This document shows, one piece after another, positions 1-6,174 of a stretch of 6,174 nt of DNA. The position numbers and the translations under genes were made by a program. The notes under the pieces were generated by a model. It saw only the letters and a program-made list of their open reading frames with translations, was not told the origin of the DNA and did no database searches. The stretch is from a bacterium (GTDB lineage Bacteria > Actinomycetota > Acidimicrobiia > Acidimicrobiales > Bin134): NCBI GenBank assembly GCA_028820035.1, contig JAPPKI010000532.1, positions 1-6,174 of the forward strand. Reading direction: 5' to 3'. The first letter of the stretch is position 1, and each line of letters starts with the position of its first letter.

Positions 1-3000
1 GGGCTGAACACCGCGGCGTTCGCGGCGGGCTATCCCGGTTCGCCGGTAGGCGGGCTCGACTCCGCTTTGGAGCGGGCCGTGAGGGAATCGGGGGAAAGCG
101 CGGTTGTGCTGCGGCCGTCGGTGAACGAGGAGTATGCGGCCACTGCGGTGATGGGCAGCCAACTGGCCGCCTCCCGGCCCGATGCCCGCTACGACGGCGT
201 CATCGGGATCTGGTACGGCAAAGCCCCCGGCGTCGACCGGGCCTCCGACGCCATCCGCCACGCCATGTTCGCCGGCGCCGACCCCAAGGGCGGTGTGGTG
301 ATGCTGGCCGGCGACGACCCCAACGCCAAGTCGTCCACTTTGCCGTCCACTTCAGCCGGGGTACTGGCCGACCTGCACATCCCGGTGCTCTACCCCGGCG
401 ACCCCGCCGACGTGCTGGAGCTGGGCCGCCACGCCATCGCCATGAGCCGGGCCACCGGGCTGTGGGTGGGGATGAAGATCGTGGCCAACGTGGCCGACGG
501 GTCGGCCGACGTCAGCCTCGACCCCAACCGGGTCAATCCGGTCATACCCCTGCACGAGGCCAAGCCCTACCACCACCGCCCCGACACCCGGCTGCTCACC
601 CCCTACACGCTGGACTTTGAGCGCGAGATCGTGGAGGTCCGCACCAATCTGGCCCTTCAATACGCCGAACTGAACCACCTCAATCGTGTGGTGGTGGAAT
701 CTCCCAATGCCTGGATCGGGATAATCGCCTCGGGCATCACCTACTGGGAGGTGCGCGAGGCGCTGGCGGTGATCGGCTTGGACAGCGACGAGGCGATCTC
801 CAGCGCCGGCATCCGCATGCTGCGCATGGGGCTCCCTATTCCCTTCAACGCTTCCACCATCAGGGACTTCGCCGCCGGGCTGGAAGAAGTCTTCGTCATC
901 GAGGAGAAGACGCCCAACGTGGAGTCGAGGGCCAAAGACGCCCTGTACAACACTTCGCACCGGCCCCGGATCGTGGGCGAGTACGACGAGTTCGACCGCC
1001 GCCTCATCAAGAGCCATGGCGCCTTGCACGCCGACGACCTGGTGGGCCCGCTGCGCAGCCGGCTGGCCCGTCTGGGCGACCGGCTGACCCCGGAGCGCCC
1101 GGTGCGGGAGCGCATCCCCCTGGCGGTGAACCGCACCCCGTACTTCTGCTCAGGCTGCCCCCACAATCGCAGCACGGTGACCGACCCCGGCACCGCGGTG
1201 GGCGCGGGCATCGGCTGCCACACCATGATCCTTCTGGGGGGCGAGCCGCGCTACGGCGACATCGCCGGACTCACCTGCATGGGCAGCGAGGGCACCCAGT
1301 GGATTGGCATGGCCCCTTTCGTGGACACCCCCCATCTGATCCAGAACATGGGCGACGGCACGTTCTTCCACTCCGGGCAACTGGCCATGACCGCGGCCAT
1401 CGCCGCAGGAGTCAATATCACCTACAAGCTGTTGTGGAACGGCGCGGTGGCCATGACCGGTGGGCAGAATCCCACCGGCGGCATCCCCCTCGACCGGGTG
1501 TGCCGGTCGCTTCTGGCCCAGGGCGTGGCCCGCATCATCATCACGTCCGACGATCCAGCCCGCACCCGCCGCCTCGGGCTTCCCTCGGAGGTGGACGTAA
1601 GAGACCGCGCCGAGCTGGCCGAAGTCCAGCAGGAGCTGGCCGCGGTGGCCGGGGTGACCGTGCTCATCCACGACCAGCGGTGCGCCGCTGAGCTGCGCCG
1701 AGACCGCAAGCGGGGCAAAATCAGCCCACCCCAGACCCGGGTAGCCATCAACCACCGGGTGTGCGAGGGGTGCGGCCACTGCGCCGAAGTCTCCAACTGC
1801 CTGTCGGTGCAGCCCTTCGACACCCCGTTCGGCCGCAAGACCACCATCGACCAGGACAGCTGCAACATCGACCTCTCGTGCTTGGAGGGCGACTGCCCGG
1901 CATTTGTAACCATCACCCGGCCGAAGCGCGCTCGCAGAAAGCGGGCCTCCACCCCGGCCGATCTCCCGGTGCCGGCCACGCCTATCCCTGCCCCGCCGGA
2001 GTCGGCCGGCGCCGACGTGAACATCCACATCACCGGCATCGGCGGGACCGGGGTGGTGACCACCGCCCAACTCATCGGCACCGCCGCCATGCTGGACGGG
2101 TCTAACGTGCAGGGGCTAGACCAGATCGGCCTGTCGCAAAAGGCCGGCCCGGTGGTCAGCGATCTGCGCATCACCCGCCGCGGCCGCTCGGGCAGCAACC
2201 GGCTGGGCGACCGCCAAGCCGACCTGCTGCTGGCCTTCGACCTGCTGGTGGCGTCGTCGGCCACCGGGCTGGACGCGTCCGACTCTGCCCGCACCGCGGT
2301 GGTGGGCTCGCTCGACGTTGTGCCCCCCGGCGCCAAGACCGCCCACCCCGAAATCGACATGCCCACCGCTGATGAGCTGTTGGAGCGGGTGCGGGCTGAG
2401 ACTCGAGCCGACGCCCAGTTCTGGGCCAGCGCATCCGACTTGGCCCAGATGCTGGTGGGCGATGCGGTGGGGGCCAATGTGCTTGTGGTGGGCATGGCCG
2501 TGCAGACCGGGCTGCTGCCGGTGACGCCCGAGGCGCTGGAAACCGCCATCGAGCTCAACGGAGTGGCCGTAGAGATGAACACCGCCGCGTTCCAATGGGG
2601 CCGCTGGTGGGCGGCCGACCAACAGATGGTGCAAGCCACCGCCACTAGTCAGCCGGTGTCAGTGCCCAAGGATGCCCGGACGCTGGAAAGCAACCACCGA
2701 AGCGTGCTGAGCCAAGAGCTGAGCGACCGCATCGTCGACTTGGCCGACGGCGACACCGTGCTGGCCGCCGCCCTGGAGCTTTTCTCCGCCGAGTTGGTGC
2801 GATTCCAAAACCGGGCATTGGCGGCCCGCTATCTCCAGGCAGTGGCCGAGTTCGCCGCCATCGAGCGTCAGGCGAACCCCGGTTCTGTGGCGCTGACCGC
2901 GGCAGTGGCCGCGGGATTGTTCAAGCTCACCGCCTACAAAGACGAGTACGAGGTGGCCCGCCTGCTACTCGACCCTGACGGCCACGCTCCGGCGGTTGCC

Positions 3001-3363
3001 GTCGCGCAACCCGGCGACCGACTGGCCTGGCGGCTACACCCCCCAACCCTGCGGGCCATGGGCCGAAAAGACAAGATCGCCCTGTCAACCGGGCGCTGGC
3101 GGCCGCTGATGATGATGCTGGCCAAGGGCAAGCGGCTCCGGGGCACCCCCTTCGACCCCTTCGGCCGGGCCAAAGTCCGCCAACAAGAGCGCCGCCTCCC
3201 GGCCGAATACCTCACCGCGCTGCGCCAAGCGGTGCAAGGCGCCACCACCCCTGAGGGCCTGCAAGCCGCCCAGGCCATAGCCGAGGCCGCCGATCTGGTG
3301 CGCGGTTACGAAGACATCAAGCTAAGCAACATCGAGCGCTTCCGGGCTGCGATCAGCCGATAG
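1..3363 (+). CDS. Fused indolepyruvate/2-oxoacid:ferredoxin oxidoreductase, 5'-truncated by window edge
   Basis: The reading frame is open from base 1 to the TAG at 3361-3363 (1120 codons seen). Fused enzymes of this family usually have about 1150-1190 residues, so roughly 40 N-terminal residues lie outside. The TTG at 67 is internal: family-like sequence (GLNTAAFAAGYPGSPVGG) precedes it. Domains in window residue numbers: pyrimidine-type TPP domain from 1 to about 250 (NEEYAATA 42-49, probable catalytic Glu; GDDP 104-107); TPP-pyrophosphate domain about 375-570 (CSGCPHN 383-389, GDGTFFHSG 451-459, AMTGGQ 484-489); Cys-rich Fe-S segment 588-632; Pro/Arg-rich linker 640-671; gamma domain about 673-870 (GIGGTG 679-684, QKAGPVVS 713-720); C-terminal DUF6537-like domain about 901-1120 (YKDEYE 979-984, RGTPFDPFG 1047-1055). 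By family knowledge it oxidatively decarboxylates aryl-pyruvates with CoA, giving aryl-acetyl-CoA, CO2 and reduced ferredoxin in the cytoplasm. All domains are intact, so it is probably functional. The exact 2-oxo acid cannot be read from sequence; a branched-chain substrate is possible. Confidence 0.93.
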   Translation, partial: GLNTAAFAAGYPGSPVGGLDSALERAVRESGESAVVLRPSVNEEYAATAVMGSQLAASRPDARYDGVIGIWYGKAPGVDRASDAIRHAMFAGADPKGGVVMLAGDDPNAKSSTLPSTSAGVLADLHIPVLYPGDPADVLELGRHAIAMSRATGLWVGMKIVANVADGSADVSLDPNRVNPVIPLHEAKPYHHRPDTRLLTPYTLDFEREIVEVRTNLALQYAELNHLNRVVVESPNAWIGIIASGITYWEVREALAVIGLDSDEAISSAGIRMLRMGLPIPFNASTIRDFAAGLEEVFVIEEKTPNVESRAKDALYNTSHRPRIVGEYDEFDRRLIKSHGALHADDLVGPLRSRLARLGDRLTPERPVRERIPLAVNRTPYFCSGCPHNRSTVTDPGTAVGAGIGCHTMILLGGEPRYGDIAGLTCMGSEGTQWIGMAPFVDTPHLIQNMGDGTFFHSGQLAMTAAIAAGVNITYKLLWNGAVAMTGGQNPTGGIPLDRVCRSLLAQGVARIIITSDDPARTRRLGLPSEVDVRDRAELAEVQQELAAVAGVTVLIHDQRCAAELRRDRKRGKISPPQTRVAINHRVCEGCGHCAEVSNCLSVQPFDTPFGRKTTIDQDSCNIDLSCLEGDCPAFVTITRPKRARRKRASTPADLPVPATPIPAPPESAGADVNIHITGIGGTGVVTTAQLIGTAAMLDGSNVQGLDQIGLSQKAGPVVSDLRITRRGRSGSNRLGDRQADLLLAFDLLVASSATGLDASDSARTAVVGSLDVVPPGAKTAHPEIDMPTADELLERVRAETRADAQFWASASDLAQMLVGDAVGANVLVVGMAVQTGLLPVTPEALETAIELNGVAVEMNTAAFQWGRWWAADQQMVQATATSQPVSVPKDARTLESNHRSVLSQELSDRIVDLADGDTVLAAALELFSAELVRFQNRALAARYLQAVAEFAAIERQANPGSVALTAAVAAGLFKLTAYKDEYEVARLLLDPDGHAPAVAVAQPGDRLAWRLHPPTLRAMGRKDKIALSTGRWRPLMMMLAKGKRLRGTPFDPFGRAKVRQQERRLPAEYLTALRQAVQGATTPEGLQAAQAIAEAADLVRGYEDIKLSNIERFRAAISR

Positions 3364-3373
3364 CCGGTAAGAC

Positions 3374-3389
3374 AGCTCAGATCTGGGCT
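3374..3389 (+). terminator. Small inverted repeat at the convergent gene junction, possible weak terminator
   Basis: AGCTCAGATCTGGGCT can fold into a 6-bp stem (AGCUCA/UGGGCU, one G-U pair) closed by a GAUC loop in the + transcript. It starts 10 bases after the oxidoreductase stop and covers the last codons of the DppC-like permease gene on the other strand. No U-tract follows, and in the - transcript the G-U pair becomes a C-A mismatch, so it would serve the + strand gene better. It is the only hairpin I see between the converging genes. The repeat is visible in the sequence; the terminator role is inference and weak. Confidence 0.25.
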
Positions 3390-4438
3390 TCGCGGGGGTC
3401 CCAGCGCTCGCGGGCCTTGTCACCCACCCGATTGAGGGCGAACACGGTCATGAACATCACAATGCCGGGCACAAACACCAGGTGGGGATGGTCTTGGTAA
3501 CTCTCCTGGCCTGCTTCGATCATGTTGCCCCAGGTGGGTTCAGGCGGCTGAATGCCCACCCCGAGGAAGCTGAGCGAGGCCTCGGCCACGATCAGCACCG
3601 CGGTCACCAAAAAGGCATACGACACCATGGGCAGGGCCACGTTGGGCATCAGCTCCCGGAAAATGACGCGCCGGTCCCCCGATCCCATGGCCTTAGCGGC
3701 CAAGACGAACTCACGCTGCGCGAAGGTCAGCGTGTTGGCCCGAGCCAATCGAATGTAGGTGGGGATGCCCAGAAGCGACAGTTCCAGCGCCATGGTCCAT
3801 TGATTCTGGGTGAACACCGTGGCCATGGCCACCAGCAGGATCAGTGGGGGGAACGCCAGCATGGAGTCGGCCAGAATCCCTACCCCGGTGTCCAGCGACC
3901 CCCGGAAATAGCCCGCGGTGATCCCAATAACCCCGCCGATCAACAAGCCGATGGCCACCGCCCCCAAGCTGATGATCAGCGAGGTGCGGGCACCCCACAT
4001 GACCCCTCCGAGCATGTCGAGGGCCTGGATGTTTGTGCCCAGGGGATGATCAGAGAAGAGGTCGGGGCGAAGCCTCGGCGTCTCAGCTAGCGCATTCTTC
4101 ACCAATTTCGACTCGGGAAGCGGCAGCCAGGCCACGGTTATGGCCGAGAGTCCAACCAATGTCAGCCAAAATCCCGACAACCAAGCCGAGATGTCGAAGC
4201 TCGATCCCCAGCGCCTCTGGCATAGAGCGTCGAGGCCGAAGTATCCACCCACGATGCCGACCAGCACCAACGTGACCCTGATCTCCGCGGTCACATCGTT
4301 GAGCACCATGGTGCCCACGAAGATCGCGGCAATGCCGATGGGCAGCAGCGGCCAGTACCAGATTGACCGAGGCTCGGCGCTGCGAGCTCGGACCTCTGGC
4401 TCGCCTTGGGCGATCGTGCCTAACGCCGCGTCAGACAC
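3377..4438 (-). CDS. DppC/OppC-like ABC transporter permease with extended N-terminus
   Basis: This 353-residue inner-membrane protein is the second permease of a peptide-type ABC importer. The binding-protein-dependent permease domain covers about residues 150-345. The EAA loop for ATPase contact is at 243-270 (EFVLAAKAMGSGDRR, then FRELMPN). The C-terminal signature EASLSFLGVGIQPPEPTWGN (286-305) and the ending WDPREAQI are typical of DppC. Three hydrophobic segments (about 26-46, 55-73, 85-105) precede the HPLGT motif at 131-135, where family members usually have one, which explains the length above the usual 300 or so. After HPLGT the expected GRD is replaced (NIQALD, 136-141). The start is GTG at 4438, inside the end of the upstream permease gene (8-bp overlap, GTGTCTGA), with only a weak AGG-type ribosome site, so translation is probably coupled. 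It should pair with the DppB-like protein. The substrate is not readable; peptides are the default family guess. Confidence 0.92.
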   Translation of the reverse strand: MSDAALGTIAQGEPEVRARSAEPRSIWYWPLLPIGIAAIFVGTMVLNDVTAEIRVTLVLVGIVGGYFGLDALCQRRWGSSFDISAWLSGFWLTLVGLSAITVAWLPLPESKLVKNALAETPRLRPDLFSDHPLGTNIQALDMLGGVMWGARTSLIISLGAVAIGLLIGGVIGITAGYFRGSLDTGVGILADSMLAFPPLILLVAMATVFTQNQWTMALELSLLGIPTYIRLARANTLTFAQREFVLAAKAMGSGDRRVIFRELMPNVALPMVSYAFLVTAVLIVAEASLSFLGVGIQPPEPTWGNMIEAGQESYQDHPHLVFVPGIVMFMTVFALNRVGDKARERWDPREAQI

Positions 4439-5558
4439 GGCCCCGCCTGATTCTCGGGTCGAGGTACTGGTAGGAGATGTCGATGATGGCGTTCAGAAGC
4501 ACATAGCCCACCGCCAGCACCAGCACGCCGCCTTGAACGATGGTGTAGTTCTTGGGGATCACCCCGGTGCCCACGATCAGCTTGCCCAGCCCCTCCAAGC
4601 CGAAGATGGTCTCTATGATGACCGTGCCGCCTATAAGGCGGCCCAGCGTGATGCCGGCCACGGTGATGAGAGAGAACGACGACGGCCGCAAAGCGTCGCG
4701 GAACAGGATCCGCCAAGTGGGCATGCCCTTGGCCCGCGACGACAGCACGAACTGTTCTTGAAGGGTGGACAGCATGTCGGCTCGCAATAGGCGGGTGAAC
4801 ACGGCTATCTCACTCAAGGCCAGGGCCAGCGCCGGCAGGAATAACGACCGCAACTGCTCGCGCCAGTTGTCGTCGTAGCGATGGGAGGCCGTCCGAGGGA
4901 AGTCGGGCCATTGGACGAATACCCAGAAAAGGAGGCCGGCGACCACAAACGTGGCGATGGCATATCCCAACCACCCCGACACGTCGGCTCGGTCTTCGGC
5001 CAATCGGCTGATGGCCAGATAGAGCAGCCGCAAGACGATGAGCCCAACCCCGATCACCCACAGCCAACGGGGTATGGACTCCCGGAACACGAAGAAGAAA
5101 ATGAACAGCAAGCCGGCCAGAAACGTCGGCACCGAGATAAAGCCGAACATGGTGCCGCTCACCATTCGATCTACCCGAGTTCCGGCCGCCTGAGCCGACC
5201 AAACCCCCAAGAAGATGGCGATGGTGAACGACATGCCCAACGCCATGGCCGACAAGCGCAGCGTGGGTCCGACGCTGCGCTGGAGCAGGTCGGAAACCGG
5301 CTCGTTAGGGGCACGCAACGACAGACCCAAGTCGCCGGTCAGCGCACCGGTCAACCAGTCCACGTAGCGGTCGGTTATCGGCTTGTCCAGGCCCAGCGAC
5401 TTTCTGACCGCCTCCAAATCCTCAATCGTGGCATCAGTGCCCAGCATGTTGGCGGCCGGGTCGCCGGGAATCAGGTCGATAAGGAAGAACGTGGCCAGGG
5501 AAACGAGGAAGAGCACCGGCACGAGCCTGACCAGCTTCAAGCCGATCACTCGTAGCAC
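4431..5558 (-). CDS. DppB/OppB-like ABC transporter permease with an extra hydrophobic insert
   Basis: This 375-residue inner-membrane protein is the first permease of a peptide-type ABC importer. The N-terminus is canonical: a first helix (about 8-28) followed by LIPGDPA (29-35), then the LGLDKP and TGDLGLSL elements (55-60, 74-81) of the extracytoplasmic loop. Core helices start near 99, and SVPTF is at 142-146. The EAA loop is at about 268-295 (EQFVLSSRAKGM, with Ser-Ser where Ala-type residues are usual). Late signatures are GGTVIIETIFGLEGLGKL (310-327), the NYTIVQG element (337-343) and the ending LDPRIRRG. Family members are usually about 310-340 residues; the excess lies at about 163-220 and adds two hydrophobic stretches (165-184 and 197-215). 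The start is GTG at 5558, chosen because it gives the canonical N-terminus and has a strong GGGGAGG ribosome site 9 bases upstream. It lies 52 bp after the binding-protein stop, and its own stop overlaps the next permease gene. The substrate is unknown. Confidence 0.93.
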   Translation of the reverse strand: MLRVIGLKLVRLVPVLFLVSLATFFLIDLIPGDPAANMLGTDATIEDLEAVRKSLGLDKPITDRYVDWLTGALTGDLGLSLRAPNEPVSDLLQRSVGPTLRLSAMALGMSFTIAIFLGVWSAQAAGTRVDRMVSGTMFGFISVPTFLAGLLFIFFFVFRESIPRWLWVIGVGLIVLRLLYLAISRLAEDRADVSGWLGYAIATFVVAGLLFWVFVQWPDFPRTASHRYDDNWREQLRSLFLPALALALSEIAVFTRLLRADMLSTLQEQFVLSSRAKGMPTWRILFRDALRPSSFSLITVAGITLGRLIGGTVIIETIFGLEGLGKLIVGTGVIPKNYTIVQGGVLVLAVGYVLLNAIIDISYQYLDPRIRRGRV

Positions 5559-5561
5559 GGT

Positions 5562-5580
5562 GCTCTTCCTCCCCTAGAGC
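5562..5580 (-). promoter_or_regulatory. Strong ribosome binding site presented in a small hairpin loop
   Basis: On the - strand the sequence GCTCT-AGGGGAGGA-AGAGC precedes the GTG start of the DppB-like permease. The Shine-Dalgarno core GGGGAGG (5568-5574) sits 9 bases before the start codon and decides that start. The flanking GCTCT and AGAGC are perfect complements, so a 5-bp stem could form with the ribosome site exposed in a 9-base loop. The ribosome site itself is clear. The hairpin is short and may be chance. It would give the first permease its own initiation, independent of the binding-protein gene 52 bp upstream. Confidence 0.7.
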
Positions 5581-5610
5581 CCTATTGACTCCAAGTAGTC
5601 GTTGTTCGAG

Positions 5611-6174
5611 TTAGTTCTCGATGTATGCGTTGGCGAACAGGAAGATGGTGGCGCCTGCACGCTGGACGCCCTTGATGTTCGGTGCGAGCGCCAGGCCCTC
5701 TTCGGTAACCGAATAGACCATGGCCGGCAGTTGCTCTGACCACACGCACTGCACTCCTGTCAATGCGGCCCGCTGAGCGTCCACATCCGCTGCTCCGTAC
5801 AGCTCTCCCAGTGCGGCGTCCATGTCCGGGTGGGCGAATGCCATCCGGTTCGACCGGCTGGTTGAGAGGAGGTTGTCGTTGAGAGACGCAACCCATGTGG
5901 CGCCATCGGCATTGAAGCCCCATCCGGCCATCTCATAGTCGGCCTGGATGATGACTCGGGGAATCAACACGGTGGTGACTGGGCCGAGGTCAACTTCTAT
6001 GTCGAATCCGGCGGCCTCCAGCATTCCCTCAACCGCCTGGGCGATCTCGGGGCCGGGATCGGTGTCTGCATGCACCAGCAACATGGAGCCATCCCAGCCA
6101 GTGTCAGCCTTCACCTCATCCACCAGCGCCTGCGCGGCATCCGGGTCGTAGGCCGGCGCCTGATCGGCGCACTC
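5611..6174 (-). CDS. Peptide-type ABC transporter solute-binding protein (SBP family 5), C-terminal part only
   Basis: The frame is open from the right window edge to the TAA at 5611-5613, giving 187 C-terminal residues. The GTG at 6123 is internal: the upstream codons read ECADQAPAYDPDAAQAL, matching the YDPxxAxxLL element near the hinge of SBP family 5 (DppA/OppA type). Further family-like elements follow: an extended strand with a DPGPEIAQAVEGML helix, DYEMAGWGFNADGATW, then a Phe-Ala-His-Pro-Asp-Met-Asp stretch followed by the AADVDAQRAAL helix, and LPAMVYSVTEEGLALAPNIKG near the end. Full proteins are usually 500-600 residues with a secretion signal, so most of the gene, its signal peptide and its promoter are outside the window. 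It would be exported, probably lipid-anchored, and deliver its ligand to the two permeases encoded just downstream on the same strand. Ligand-contacting residues cannot be assigned from this fragment. Confidence 0.9.
   Translation of the reverse strand, partial: ECADQAPAYDPDAAQALVDEVKADTGWDGSMLLVHADTDPGPEIAQAVEGMLEAAGFDIEVDLGPVTTVLIPRVIIQADYEMAGWGFNADGATWVASLNDNLLSTSRSNRMAFAHPDMDAALGELYGAADVDAQRAALTGVQCVWSEQLPAMVYSVTEEGLALAPNIKGVQRAGATIFLFANAYIEN

Noticed and set aside
1150..2645. Long open frames on the - strand opposite the oxidoreductase (1422-2645 and 1150-2070, 407 and 306 codons).
   Set aside because: They lie wholly antisense to a gene with clear family motifs throughout. Their products are low-complexity Ser/Ala/Arg- or Gly/His/Val-rich with no recognisable domain. 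Long antisense frames are expected in GC-rich genes.
1..3363. The oxidoreductase and the peptide transporter as one dedicated aromatic peptide uptake and degradation system.
   Set aside because: The genes are convergent, not co-transcribed, and nothing in the transporter fragment indicates an aromatic ligand. Adjacency alone is too weak.
3482..4090. A 202-codon + strand frame opposite the DppC-like permease.
   Set aside because: It is antisense to conserved permease motifs, and its product (rich in His, Gln and Gly) shows no domain. It is a GC-driven shadow.
4881..5555. A 224-codon + strand frame opposite the DppB-like permease.
   Set aside because: It is antisense to a clear permease. The product is Gln/Arg/Gly/His-rich with no recognisable fold.
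5576..5613. Possible frameshift at the end of the binding-protein gene: skipping one base after the last Asn codon would add NSNNDYLESIGL before a TAG.
   Set aside because: The extension is only 12 residues and I recall no family C-terminus that requires it. The protein already ends at a plausible place. Comparison with close homologues would settle it, but the sequence alone does not support a frameshift.
1..6174. RNA genes, CRISPR arrays, insertion sequences, phage or plasmid functions.
   Set aside because: Nearly every base is in one of four protein genes. I saw no tRNA-like folds, direct repeat arrays, transposase motifs or terminal inverted repeats.

Overview
This GC-rich window (by eye about two thirds G+C, dense coding, several GTG starts) looks like chromosomal DNA from a high-GC bacterium. 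An actinobacterium, perhaps of an Acidimicrobiia-like lineage, is my best guess, but it rests only on composition and the flavour of the proteins. There are no RNA genes, mobile elements, CRISPR arrays or phage genes.

Layout: two transcription units meet tail to tail. From the left edge to 3363 on the + strand lies most of a single-chain indolepyruvate/2-oxoacid:ferredoxin oxidoreductase. It is cut at its N-terminus by the window edge and is otherwise intact. From the right edge leftwards on the - strand lies part of a peptide-type (Opp/Dpp family) ABC import operon: the C-terminal part of the extracellular solute-binding protein (5611-6174), a DppB-like permease (4431-5558), then a DppC-like permease (3377-4438). 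The binding-protein and first-permease genes are 52 bp apart. The two permease genes overlap by 8 bp. Only 13 bp separate the permease stop from the oxidoreductase stop. No stretch over 300 bp lacks a gene.

Function: the binding protein would capture a peptide or similar solute outside the membrane and deliver it to the DppB/DppC-like pore, powered by ATPases not encoded here. The oxidoreductase acts in the cytoplasm, decarboxylating 2-oxo acids (in this family typically aryl-pyruvates from aromatic amino acids) to acyl-CoA while reducing ferredoxin. A link between amino-acid import and catabolism is possible, but the genes are convergent and so not co-transcribed; the link is only inference.

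The most unusual features are in the permeases. Each seems to carry one extra pair of membrane helices relative to the standard Dpp/Opp fold, and the DppC-like protein has lost the usual GRD part of its conserved GTDxxGRD segment. The operon ends after the second permease without ATPase genes. I see no convincing undescribed system; most of the window is recognisable metabolism and transport.
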